A stretch of DNA of 64,000 nucleotides from Botryosphaeria dothidea (taxonomy: Eukaryota > Ascomycota > Dothideomycetes > Botryosphaeriales > Botryosphaeriaceae). Numbering within the stretch: position 1 is the first letter of the stretch; the number at the start of each line of letters is the position of its first letter. Made by a program: the position numbers and the translations under genes. The stretch covers positions 248,001 through 312,000 of the forward strand of contig WWBZ02000010.1 in the NCBI GenBank assembly GCA_011503125.2, read 5' to 3'. The notes below the pieces were generated by a model. The model was not told where the DNA came from, ran no database searches, and saw only the letters and a program-made list of their open reading frames with translations. Shown here piece by piece: positions 11,211 through 20,943 of this stretch.

Positions 11211-11989
11211 TTATTTACCACCAACCCCACCAATCTTTTTGGTTGTCCTGCTCACGTTCGCACGCGTTGGGAAGACGCGCACCCAGCGTGACGTCAGAAG
11301 CACCGCGCGTAGAAGGCACTACGTCTGCGCGCGTCCTTTCCACCTTGTGCTTCGTACCACTTCTGAAGAGTGCGCTCTCTGCACCCACATCTCGCGCTAC
11401 TCGGAGGGCCCGACCAGGTTTGCAAGCTTCCTGCGCCGGTGCAAGCACCTAATCTGCTGCACCCACGCCTCTACTTCTCGCCCCCTCTATACCTCATTAC
11501 CTAAGCGCCTCAGCGCCTTGTATTGCGGTACCTCACGTGTGTACCTCTTCACACGCGTCTCCCGCCATCGAACTTAGTGAACAAATGAGCTTTGCACCCA
11601 AGATCCCTTCCCGCCCTGGGCCGAAGGTGGAGGTGGGCTGGGCTGGCTGGATGACGCGCGGAACCACTCCTTGCACCTTCGTGACGAACGCGCTGGTGCA
11701 CGCGTTCTCGAGGAACTCCCTGTCACTCATGGCAGCGCTGCTGCCGCTTGGAAGGTACCAATCCTTCAATAGCCCTGCCGACTCGCCGTGGGCGACGATG
11801 AGCTGGAGCGGGCTGGCGCTGAGGACGTTGCAGCCGGGCTGCGTGTCGACGAAGCACTCCCAGTTGTCGACGAAGTTAGGTATCAGGTGGCGTTGGCAAA
11901 TGAAGATGGTAGCGCTCAGGGCTAGCGCTTGGCTGCTACGGGGCTGCTTGGCGAGGTTCTGCAACACTGCCGCGCTGACGCTCTCAAGA
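11211..11989. other. GC-richer unassigned stretch upstream of pms1
   Basis: Both strands carry ORFs of 110-180 codons (for example 11533-11967 minus and 11537-12079 plus), a by-product of the base composition. No domain is recognised, and the plus frame runs into the solo LTR. It could hold remnants of a lost gene. Confidence 0.35.
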
Positions 11990-12135
11990 TGTAATGAGAC
12001 TCGATGCTGCTATAGAGAGGTCGCACGAAGTGCGAGAGTCTACATACAAGCGAGAGCTACAAAGTTGCGAAGTGCGTGACGTCACCGCGTACCCGCGCGC
12101 CTACTGCCTACACGTCATCACGTGCAATGCCTCAC
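11990..12135 (-). repeat. Solo/partial LTR of the gypsy family at 3699, inverted
   Basis: On the minus strand it repeats the 3699-3869 LTR: TGTAATGAGACTCGATGCTG, the GTCGCACGAAGTGCGAGAG palindrome, GAAGTGCGTGACGTCACCGCG and CTACACGTCATCACGTGCA. The match ends near 12135, so the TGTAACGGC end is missing. Confidence 0.7.
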
Positions 12136-12269
12136 AGGGTAAACTGCATAGCTTCGGGTAGGCTAGCACGGTGGCCGGCGTCGTCCGTGTGATCCGATCA
12201 GAGCATAGGTATCTACCCGTACACCATTACTTGCCTGACATCTTCCTCCTTTTATTCGCCTTGCTGCGA

Positions 12270-12365
12270 CGATGTGAGGCCCGGGTCGGGGTCTCTGAAC
12301 CAACCAGCCACAGCGCCAAAAAGACGACAATATTCGATCTGCCCAGGATCGAACATAGAGACCTT
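12270..12365 (+). repeat. LTR fragment, same family as 16690
   Basis: tgtgaggcccgggtcggggt and ctctgaaccaaccagccaca, followed by gcgccaaaaagacgacaata, match the first 70-90 bp of the 16690-17058 unit with few differences. The remainder is absent. Confidence 0.6.
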
Positions 12366-12661
12366 ATATATGTGCTAATGTTCATGTAACCACGGGTTCG
12401 AGGTGGGGGCATAACAGACGAACTGTGATGCATCCTGCTTGACTTCTGGTGCACTCCAAGTCACTCTACCTAAGCCATGTCCGAGTTCGTCAGCGAAAAG
12501 CAAACGCCACCGCTCTCCAGTAGATCGCCTCCCATATCTGCGCCGCCCTAGCCATCTCATCCTCGCTCGTCGAAGTCGGTATCACCAAGATCCCGCTCGA
12601 TGAACCTTTTAGGCAGCTCAGCGCTATGGCCGAGCTCCTGGAACACGCGCTGGCACAGTTG
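12366..12661. other. Unassigned spacer
   Basis: Short overlapping ORFs only (12227-12454 and 12375-12560, minus), no recognised domain. Confidence 0.3.
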
Positions 12662-12849
12662 TGTCACGACCAGCATCGATACACGATTAAGATGGGTTCC
12701 AAACTGACGAAGTTCCTAAGCTAAAAAAGAAGGAGAGGAGGAGGAGCGGAGGCAGGGGAAGCTAATATACATGTGGGCAGCGCTAATCGAGGAGGTGAAT
12801 GGCCAGGCAGCAGCGAGGTGAGTGAACGAGTGGATGTCAGTTCGTGACA
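12662..12849 (+). repeat. Solo LTR, TGTCACGA...TCGTGACA family
   Basis: 188-bp unit with perfect 8-bp inverted ends TGTCACGA/TCGTGACA, an internal GTTCCTAAGCTAAA box and a CTAATATACAT box. The flanks agttg (12657-12661) and agtcg (12850-12854) look like a 5-bp target duplication with one C/T transition. No internal region is present, so this is a recombined solo LTR. Confidence 0.75.
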
Positions 12850-12859
12850 AGTCGCGTGT

Positions 12860-14584
12860 CTAAAGGCCGCACATCGCAAGAATAGTCAGATCAGTTGCCT
12901 CTTCGGCATTGACATCTCCGATGTACCCAATCCACCCTTTCCCAACCTTTGCCCACGCAGCTGGTGTCTGCCTGCGCAGCGCAACTTCATCGGAAACGTA
13001 AATCGCGGCTGTACACTCCACATTCCTCAAGAACAGCGCCTTCTGGCTGTACACGGGCGCAAGGCCTGCCGTGGACGGTAGATTGGCTGCGCCTGACTCG
13101 TTCATGCGGACTGTCGCTCGACAGTACGAGCCAGCCTCCCAAGAAAGTCCAAAGTCCGTGCGAAAGAGGGCACCTAGGTCGGATGGGAGGATGAAGCCGC
13201 TGAAAACGCCGCAGAAGACCGCCGTGCCACCCCCCAATACATAGTCCCTGAGCTTTTGGCGCACCGTGTTGTATTTTCGCTCCTCTATTCCGGCGTCGAC
13301 TACGAGTATGGCGTCAGGCCTATAGGAGTCTAGATGGTTTGAAGCGGCTTCGGCTTGGTCTACACGCCGCACTTGGGCACGGTCATGAAGCAAGGTGATA
13401 AGGCGTGCGCATACATCGTCGAACAATGACTGGCTATCCGGCGAGAGGATAAGAATTGTGGGTTGGATTGTAGACATCCCTGGCGCGTCCTCATCGCTCT
13501 CCTCCAGCGCGTCCTCGGCTTCGGCGAGTATCTCCCTAAACGCAGCTTGCCGTAAGAAGAATTCTCCCCAGCTTGAACTGCTCTCAAAGAGGTCTGGAAG
13601 CGCGTGTAGTAGAGCGTCACCCGCAAAGCCGCCAGTATCCTCTATGCCAGAGTCCAACTCGGACTCACTGTCGGACTTGGCTCCTGGATATTGATCGCCG
13701 ATTCTACTCTTCGCCTTCGCCTCCCTCTTCCACCTTAGGTTCGTCTTCTTATTCCGTCGCTCCTCTTCTGCCTTTCCCTCCCCCGCCCTATTCTCCGGTT
13801 CATGATCCTCGTTCGTTCCGGGAATGGGCACTCTGAAGCACGCTGGCAATACCCGGGTGACCGGAGGCGTCTTGTTGTTGTTGTTCTTGTCCAAGGCTTC
13901 GTTTGCCGCGGCGTCCGCCTCCCGGTTCTGCCATCGTGGCACGCGGCGGAACTGGACCATGATGCCTGAATCTTCAAGCTCTTCGATCTGGTCATCTAGC
14001 CGCTGGAATAGATCACGGTTAACGACCGGTCTTCCCTTTGCGTTTATCCATCCATTATCCCTCCACCTAAAAACCTAATCTACGGCACCCCGGAAGAGGT
14101 ATTCGGAATCGGTCTTGATAATAATCCGCTTTAGGCCTTCTGGCAGAATCGTTAGCGCCGCTAGGCGCCTGACCGCCTTAAGTGCCTTAATGCCCGCCGT
14201 AAGCTCGGCGCGCTGGCTCGTCGGTCGAATGTTCTCTTCTGACAAGATACACGCCTTATTGTAGGATGATCGAGGACCAAAGAAGATGCCGTAAGCTGCA
14301 ACAGCATCTGGCCGACCATTCCCTCGGCAGGCACCATCAACGGCAATTATGATGTAGTTGGCGTAGGGCTCCACTTTCCCGTAGTCGGGACACCGCTCGC
14401 CGTAGCAGGGAGCCTTAATGACAGTAAGTTCGCCTTGAGTAGCCTCGAATTCTTCAAGGGCTGCACTGCCAGGAAAGATGCGACCGAGGGCGGCGCGGTC
14501 ATGCTCAATGCTCGTATGCGCCATATTTCTGTGCATCCGGGGAAAGTCGCGTCGTAGGAGCGAGGTGTAGCAAGGCCCTGCCAA
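12860..14584 (-). pseudogene. RNase H-domain protein with C-terminal fungal domain, one nonsense codon
   Basis: One continuous minus-strand frame runs from 14584 to 12860, broken only by TAG at 14077-14075. The N-terminal half is a type 1 RNase H fold: IIIAVDGACRGNG (first Asp), SQRAELTAGIKAL (Glu), IIIKTDSEYL (second Asp), and after the stop VPRWQNREADAAANEA (last Asp). The stop sits where RNase H proteins of this kind have an aromatic residue before VFRWRDNGW, and TGG to TAG is a RIP-type change. An acidic linker with PEST-like Ser/Glu follows. The C-terminal 190 residues (PTILILSPDSQSLFDDV, YRPDAILVVDAGIEE, GGTAVFCGVFSGF, KGWIGYIGDVNAEE) match, from memory, a conserved fungal domain of unknown function that often stands alone. 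Otherwise the gene is intact, so the nonsense change is recent or tolerated. Confidence 0.75.
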
Positions 14585-15241
14585 GGACGGGAAACGGTGT
14601 GTGACAGCAGATTCTGATAAGGGTATCGTAATTCTTAAACCGAGCGAAAGGATTATCGCGTATCAAGCCGCTGGTGGAGGGGAATTGGAGGAAGCGGCGC
14701 GCTGCCGGTCAAGCCGAGGCAGCGGGGCTCGGATAAACCAGGGCAGATCAGGAACCGCTAGCCAGCAGCATCACGTGACCTGGCCAGTGGTGCCTAACCC
14801 TTCTGGACAACCCCGTTGGCCAATTTCCTGAGGTGAGGCGGATAGGGTGTATAAGTCATTATCACCATCTCCTGAGAGATAGCCAGGAAGCGCATGTGGG
14901 GAGGTCCCAGGGAGAGGTACAGGCACGGGTGTAGCCTAGGCGTTGCGCTGGCGAGCGCTGTGGACGATATGCAAGATAGAAGCACGAGGCGGAGAGAACA
15001 TGCGAAGGCACACTTAAGCTGGGACAAAGGCGCATTATGACGCCGTTCCCAGACCTTGCAACCATTGCATGTATACGGCGAGAAGACTTGAGCTTGCGGA
15101 CGCGGTTAGCTGGTAACGACGGAGGCAGGGAACATGTGTTGGACTATAAACTATTAGGAGAAACAGGGTCTTATTGTACCAAGGATCAACAGCGAAAATT
15201 TGCTAGATAGCTACTATATAAGAGGCTGCAGGGCTACCTAC
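14585..15241. other. Unassigned spacer with an 80-bp repeat
   Basis: No credible gene. Positions 15055-15138 (ttgcaaccattgcatgtata, gagaagacttgagcttg, gacggaggcagggaacat) are repeated at about 52316-52393 in the same orientation. Confidence 0.4.
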
Positions 15242-15458
15242 TGTCACGACCATCACTGAACTGAATTCGAAGTGGGTATAAAAGAACGAAGTTCCTAAGC
15301 TAAAGAGAAAAAGAGAGGAAGGTGTAGTGGGTGCAGGGTAAAGGGATATCGCCTTGTACGCTGACTAATGAATAAGTAAGCTAAAGGAAGAACAATTGAT
15401 CCGGATCCCACGCCCGTCCTCTACCCTACGATGGGTGCTCTTGTACAGGATCGTGACA
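15242..15458 (+). repeat. Solo LTR, TGTCACGA...TCGTGACA family, second copy
   Basis: 217-bp unit with TGTCACGACC at the left and ATCGTGACA at the right and the shared GTTCCTAAGCTAAAGAG box. It is longer than and diverged from 12662-12849. Flanks cctac/aatac do not form a clean target duplication. Confidence 0.65.
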
Positions 15459-15928
15459 AATACATCCTTCTCGATTAGTACTAGCTCAGTTTACCTATAG
15501 GCAGCTATATAGCTGCCTACTACTACATCATCTAATCGATCATCCTTTCACACCACCTCTATTACTAACCCTCTACTAACTAGCCGGTAAAAGGTACTAT
15601 AATAATTAGCCTAGTACTAATTATACCCTAATAAATCTAAATACGGAGGCGTGTCCGTAACGACACTTTAATTTTTAAAATAAACAATGAGCGCTGTTTA
15701 CTTTTACAGCCCTTTTATTATTGTAACCCGGCTTAATAGCCACCCTAAACGCCCTTAGTCTACTTACAATGCACGTTAGTATTAACGTATATAAAATAGT
15801 AAGAGACTAGAGTTAGGACATTGGAACTCTTCTACTACATCTAATCCTAACTCGGTAAGCCTATTACACGCTCTCAACTCGACAGGACTACTATACACTT
15901 CTAACTCGATACGACTACCATCTACCTC
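15459..15928. other. AT-rich flank of the RING pseudogene
   Basis: Strongly AT-biased sequence with many TA dinucleotides. The segment catcctttcacaccacctct near 15540 is shared with 46785-46805 (tatcctttcgcaccacct), upstream of the second coiled-coil/RING module, so part of this flank is a repeat. Confidence 0.4.
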
Positions 15929-16620
15929 TATCGAAATGTCTTCCTAAGATTCCGTCAACCTGCCTTCTCGAGCAGACTATCTCCAATAGCTACAGCAACA
16001 GCAATCGTCACCTACCCTTCAAGGTAAATGTGGAATCTGCTACGAGTCGACATCCGATCCCCTCGTCTCCGCGTGCGGTCACCTTTTACACGGTTACCCC
16101 ACGCACGACTTTCACCACGAATGCTTGCTCGCCTGGCTTTCCGAAACGGACGGCCTTAATCGGTACAAGCGTACGTGTCCGACCTGCCGTCGAGAGCTAT
16201 ACTCACAGATGCCCCGCATAGATTCCAATTAGACCGCACGAAACGAAGAGCTCCAGCAAGCAATCGATGAACGTAACAATCGGCGTATGCGAGACTATAG
16301 CGATCTAGCATAAAGACGCGATGAAGAACGTCTCTATCTTCTACGACGACAGACACAGGAACGTCGAGAACAACTACAGAGACAAGATCAGGCGCTTGAA
16401 GAACTAAACCAACGGCAAGAGGTCTACGAATCGAGACTAAGATATCTTAACGAACGTCTTCAACTTATGGAACAATATCTACAGGAGTATAGAGAACTGT
16501 TGCAAAGACAGGATCAAGCACTTAGAGAATTCGACCGGCACTCTATCTCAGAGATTGATAGCCTATATGAAAGGTACGAGCAAGATATGAATAGTCTACT
16601 TTAAAGTTACGACCAAGAAG
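15929..16620 (+). pseudogene. RING-H2 / coiled-coil fusion protein, degenerate (module copy 3)
   Basis: A single frame with four or five TAA/TAG codons begins MSS at 15929. It then reads LPSRADYLQ-stop-LQQQQ, closely like the N-termini of the RING proteins at 33418-34188 (MPSRTEYLQSLQ) and 49937-50704 (MSSRTEYLESLQ). A RING-H2 finger follows at about 16030-16200: CGICYES, SACGHLL, HDFHHECLLAWL, CPTCRREL. After a TAG at 16231 the same frame continues for about 130 codons as a charged Gln/Glu/Arg-rich coiled coil (ERREQLQRQDQALEELNQRQ). Unlike the other copies, both parts are in one frame. The stops replace Gln or similar codons, in keeping with RIP. Not functional as it stands. Confidence 0.75.
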
Positions 16621-16689
16621 TTTAAGCGTACTTTATAGACGTTATACGTCTTACCTTTTCAGAGATAAGACTAACAAGGACTAAGAAGC

Positions 16690-17058
16690 TGTAAGGCCCG
16701 GGTTAGGGTCTCTGAACCAACTAGCCACAGCGCTAAAAAGACGATAATGTTCAATCTATAAGTATTACGCCGAGGCTCTTTCTGGAAGAGGGTAGGCGTA
16801 TCATGTGAGGCAGCAAAGCCGAAATGATGGTATTGCTTTCAACTGAAAATCTATGTACAAGGAGAAAGGAAAGAGAGTCTGGAAAGAGAGGCCGAAGGGT
16901 AAATATACCCAGTCGCTTAGCGCTGGGCCCGTGCCCTAGTGCCTGACCGAGTTATCCTTGGTACAGCTGGGGCCTCTGGTTGCTGTTGAGTATCTACCCA
17001 GTTGCCTGGGGTGGTAGCGCTTGAGGGGCCTGACAGGTAGCGCCTGAGGGGCCTGACA
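16690..17058 (+). repeat. LTR-like unit TGTAAGGCCC...GGGCCTGACA
   Basis: It begins TGTAAGGCCCGGGTTAGGG and ends GGGGCCTGACA, with the terminal GGGCC complementarity of an LTR. It contains GTAAATATACCC as a TATA-like box. A truncated relative is at 12270. The last 23 bp (tagcgcytgaggggcctgaca) is tandemly duplicated at about 17014-17058. No target duplication was found. Confidence 0.55.
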
Positions 17059-18130
17059 ATTAATAAGCTAACCCAGCTAAAGAAGAGGCGTCTAGAGGGG
17101 AAAACCTATTTAGCTATTATTCTTAATATTATAGATCCTAAAGCCGCTAAATGTTACGAACCCCAGGCCACACGGACTTTAGTACCCCAGGGGCAGAAAG
17201 CCCGCACGGGAAAAACCACCGCAGGGACCAAGTTCCCACGCGGCCAGCAGAGCCGCACCACCAGAGATCCCGCACGGGAAGGCTAGCCCCAAGGGAGTCG
17301 GCGCTTAAGGGATTAGTCACTGTTGCAAATAGGTGATAGGTGCTGGAACAAGTGATTTTTTTTTTATTCGTTCTATGGTACAGAGAAGGAGATAACATAT
17401 ATATATTCACACGTGTTTCGGACCCCTGTCGTGGTGGACGGCCCCTGTCATGCGCGAAGACCACCATGACACCTGAAGCACCATCGTAATATTCAACAGA
17501 ACCAGCGAAGCACCGCTGAGTCAGGAAACCCGCAGGGGAACAACACCTGCAGGGGACTGTTGTCAGGCGGTAGAATACTCCCACAAGAAGACAGAAGCGG
17601 GTTCCAGGAAACCGACAAGGAGCGCAGGGAGCGGTCAAGAGAAAGGAGGTTATCACGTCCGCTCAACAGGACAGAAAGCGGTTTTCGGAAAACAGGCATA
17701 AGCGCCCGTGTCACGTGCGCCCCACAGCGAGCCCTCAAGAGCCGGGCTCGCAACAGCTCCAACATGAGCCCTTCAGAGCTGGGCTTAGAAGGGCACCTCA
17801 GATTGTAACCAAACTCTCCTATAGTATATAAACACACTCATTAGATAGTACTTCGACCTTTGTGGTTAACTCAAAGTTCCAATACAATACTATTGGAGGT
17901 AACGAGCCTTTCGCACACCGTGCATCAACTTATCACGTGATCACTACCCATTATTCCAATCCTTTACCCTTCACTTGTCATTCAAGGTAAACTCTATCGG
18001 TTACCCGAACCTGCTAGGTGACTCCGAAGCCTAGTAGAAGAGGCCCGCCGTTACACTAACTAAATTATTTTAAAGGAACTTATTAGTAAATTTACTCATT
18101 GCAGACTCAGAAGCGGCGGTTCATACGAAG
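17059..18130. other. Retroelement debris, no gene
   Basis: Contains GC-rich blocks (17145-17340, 17500-17800) with ORFs on both strands but no domain. An LTR-like promoter patch at 17815-17880 (agtatataaacacactcat, tagatagtacttcgaccttt) resembles 49225-49265 and is probably shared LTR sequence. Confidence 0.4.
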
Positions 18131-18740
18131 GGGTAGTTGAGTTGAGTTGAGTTGAATTCATTTACCCTGACCCATCGCCCTGAGCGATATGCAGGCTACG
18201 ACTATTCAAAGAATTTTGCCGCTAGTATACATGTTGTGTGCCAATCTGAGAGGAAGAGAGAAGGTAGAGGAGGGCGGTGAGTAATGTAAGGTGTAGAGGA
18301 GTGTGGTATAAAGGGGTTTCTACACTGTGGGTTCATCTCTGTTTTTAAACCGCTGTGTGTCTTGCGCAAAGCTGAGTATAGCCTGTAGCTGTGATGCTGT
18401 TATCCTCCACTTGTTTTTGCTTTGAGTGGCTGCTGTGCTGCTTGGTGGCTTTCCACCTAGCAAGGCTGATAGGCTGTTCTTTTGGAGTCCACTATCTTGG
18501 AGCATCTTCTGTCGGCCGTGCTGGAGCAGGTGGCAATTAAGAAGGACATGTGATACTGATTCGACTTCTCCACATTCACATTGCTCATTGTTGATGTGGC
18601 CCATTCGCTTGCGGTGTTGGTTAAGCCAGCAGTGGCCTGTCCGTAGCTGGGCAAGGAGTCCAGCCAGGCTCCGTGGGAGCTTGTCATATAGATGGCGGGT
18701 GTGGGGACCATCACTCATTATGATTGATTCACCCATTTTA
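18131..18740 (-). mobile_element. 5'-truncated LINE (family A) with (AACTC)n tail
   Basis: The minus-strand ORF 18736-18320 (138 codons) is the C-terminus of a Tad-like LINE ORF2. It has a CCHC-type knuckle (CECGEVESVSHVLLNC) and, near the end, QLQAILSFAQDTQRFKNRDE. The 3' UTR then leads to a tail of AACTC repeats at about 18135-18158. The same end, with the same tail, occurs on the plus strand at 38790-39131. The 5' break is at about 18740. Confidence 0.8.
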
Positions 18741-18745
18741 TTTCA

Positions 18746-19262
18746 TCAAGGGTTTACGTTTTTTTTTCCATCCCTTGTTGCCATGTGCTGACCTATCGTT
18801 GTAGAAGCATAGTTGCCGCCTCTACCTCCCATGTCTGCTTGTTTCCTTAAAATTTCCCGTCTGTGCCGCGATCGATCGCGCCGACGGTACTGTTGAATAC
18901 CTGGGCACTCGATCTTCTCGTACCATGACCGCACTATTCTATCACCGGCCGACACGGCTTTTCTTTTTGGCTTCCGGATACATGTGAAACCCAGGGAAAA
19001 TGGAACTAAAAAGTTTTTGTACGTCAACATCCGCCCACATTCAAAGGACAAAATCATCGAGTTCTGCAGTCCTGCCCCATTGGGATGGGCGAGAAATTTG
19101 GTGCCCCCGTACGTCCACGTCCAGCTACCATTGGACAAAGGTTCGTAGAATGAGGCTTCGCCGGACGTTAGTTTCCATGGCTTGGTAGAGTTCTTGCCCT
19201 CCCGTCTCTCTAGTACCAGGCGGTCGTCATCGAGCAACGGAATGGCAGATCAAAGACGACAA
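18746..19262 (-). pseudogene. Unrecognised gene fragment
   Basis: The minus frame from about 19262 down to 18746 has protein-like composition (LLDDDRLVLERREGK, NGSWTWTYGGTKFLAHP, NSMILSFECGRMLTYKN). It lacks a clear start, since a TAG lies upstream in frame, and it runs into the 5' break of the LINE at 18740. I do not recognise the family. It may be the 5' part of a gene disrupted by the LINE insertion. Confidence 0.4.
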
Positions 19263-19640
19263 TGATTGGCCCGGAATTTATCCCGGAGCTTTTTTCTTCC
19301 CGCAGCTCTGTAGAACTACAAACACCGCCTGGATCAATCACAGCCTCGTGTATCTACGGCGGCGCCAGTCTTATCTTGGTCTCGCTCTTCATGAGCGCAG
19401 CCAGAACGACACGAGTATGGATTCGGATGGATAACACTGCAAAGTCGTGTTACGAGAAATTCGTGGTCGGGAAGTAGTACACGGGTAGTCCGGCCGGACG
19501 AAGGCTTGCATCGCCGAGACGGCGGTGAAGAATAGCATGACGGCATAGACGAGCTGGTTGTTGATGGTTGGGCCGCGAGCATTTACGCCTGTGATTGGTG
19601 CACTTGATGATCTTGAGACCTAGGCGGATGAGGCTACTGT
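19263..19640 (-). pseudogene. Membrane-protein-like fragment, frame-shifted
   Basis: On the minus strand about 40 codons around 19590-19480 read SAPITGVNARGPTINNQLVY followed by AVMLFFTAVSAMQAFVRPDYP, a plausible hydrophobic segment. The continuation (VYYFPTTNF) is in another frame. No family recognised. Confidence 0.3.
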
Positions 19641-19650
19641 GGCTGTTGCG

Positions 19651-19740
19651 AGCGAGCGAGCTCGCGGAGGTAGTAAGTGAGCTCGTGGAGGTGGTGAGTG
19701 AGCTCGTGGAAGTTGTGAGTGGGTTCGCGGAAGTTGTGTG
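19651..19740. repeat. 24-bp tandem repeat
   Basis: About four imperfect copies of gtgagtgagctcgtggaggt-type units. On the minus strand they would encode Ser/Thr-rich octapeptides (LTTSTSS), but no gene can be tied to them. Confidence 0.7.
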
Positions 19741-19825
19741 TTTGTGCATATTCTTCGTATGGATAAAGCTGGGCTTGTCTATGTATCTGTGTCTGTCATG
19801 TCTGTGCATACTATGCTTGTGCATG

Positions 19826-19973
19826 TGTTGGATTGTTGATGAACAACGATGATCCATTGATGATTGGCATGAGGACGAAGGGCATAGGTAGCCCACCCTC
19901 CTTATATACGTAAGTGAGTGACCAAGCTATCTGGCGTTGCAAAAGCAATATGCAAAACACGTGATTTCCAACA
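19826..19973 (+). repeat. Solo LTR with perfect target duplication
   Basis: 148-bp unit TGTTGGATTGTTGATGAAC...AACACGTGATTTCCAACA with TGTTGG/CCAACA ends. It is flanked by identical gcatg at 19821-19825 and 19974-19978, a 5-bp target duplication. Related copies lie at 5681 (fragment) and 29067 (inverted). Confidence 0.9.
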
Positions 19974-20155
19974 GCATGCTATCACTATGCAGACCGTACC
20001 TCCTATGCACACGTCGCACCTGTCTTTCGTTCGTAGTGGGAATGGAGGAGTAGGATGTTGAATATGGAGAATCATTTTGCATTCGCGCATCACGGTGAAC
20101 GCGTTCTCGCGCTGCTTCGCATCGCGTCGCACGTCACGTCGGTAAAACGCCTGTA

Positions 20156-20273
20156 TGTGCCCCGGTATAGTGCAAAAACCCGATCAGTTACTAATCGAGC
20201 CGATTAGTTACTAAAACCCACCGATTAGTGCAATTGCACTATTCCGGAGGATTAGGGACTAATTGCCACCCCT
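20156..20273 (+). repeat. Left TIR of the Ginger2-like element
   Basis: 118 bp. It contains three related subterminal units, CCGATCAGTTACTAA, CCGATTAGTTACTAA and CCGATTAGTGCAATT, spaced about 20-25 bp apart, and a 14-bp palindrome agtgcaattgcact. These are plausible transposase-binding sites. Confidence 0.9.
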
Positions 20274-20837
20274 TGCTGCTACTTTAGGTAAGTCGTGCGA
20301 TTATTTAGCGGTAACGAGGTGGTGTTTCGTACGGCATCGCTTAGCAACCCCCCTGCTATTACCACTAATTATAAGTCCTCGCTTCGCCTAAGCAATAAAG
20401 GTCGGTATTAAATATATATAGATAGATAGATAGATAAATTTAATTAAGCTGATTTAGCTCCCCGAAGGGTCCATGCAGCTGTGGCTATCTGTAAGGGTAT
20501 ATATAGAAGGGGAAACCGTGGCTACTTTCTTGGGATAGCCCGGGTAAAAACCTTCCCTATCTATAATGGTAGTATCCGTAGATACTCTATTTAGTATGGT
20601 TTTTTTCTATATACCGGTAGCGGTGTCTAAAGTAGGAAGAGTAGCTAAGAGGGAGGAACTATAGAGAGAGGTAACTATAAATCTTAAGACTAAGCCGTAA
20701 GAAGTCCCGGCTTACCTATTTATAAGCGCTAGTAAAGCGCTCTTAAAATTTATTTTTAGAAGCGCCTAGCTGGCCCTTCTCCCCCTTGTTACCGCCAGAG
20801 AGAACGCGGGTACGTGTACTTTTAACGTGGGACGTAT

Positions 20838-20943
20838 ATGCCACGAGTAGGTAAGCGGTCTAAGATTCGAACTTAGAACCTGTGCCACCCTAGAAAGGCC
20901 AGGTTACCGTGGAAGTGCACCCTACCAATACACTACCCCGCCA
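20838..20943 (-). other. tRNA-like sequence inside the Ginger2-like element
   Basis: On the minus strand, gcggggtagtgtattggtag resembles a tRNA 5' end with an A box. About 60 bases later ggttctaagttcgaatctta gives a good T-arm (CTAAG-TTCGAAT-CTTAG) and B box. The acceptor halves do not pair well, so this is a pseudo-tRNA or SINE-like head and not a working tRNA. No anticodon can be assigned. Confidence 0.35.

Noticed and set aside
11537..12079. 180-codon plus-strand ORF and its 144-codon antisense partner
   Set aside because: Both strands are open because of base composition; the plus frame runs into an LTR and neither shows a domain.
17147..17656. 169-codon minus-strand ORF
   Set aside because: Composition is odd (Cys/Phe/Pro-rich), it crosses repeat-like blocks, and the opposite strand is equally open.
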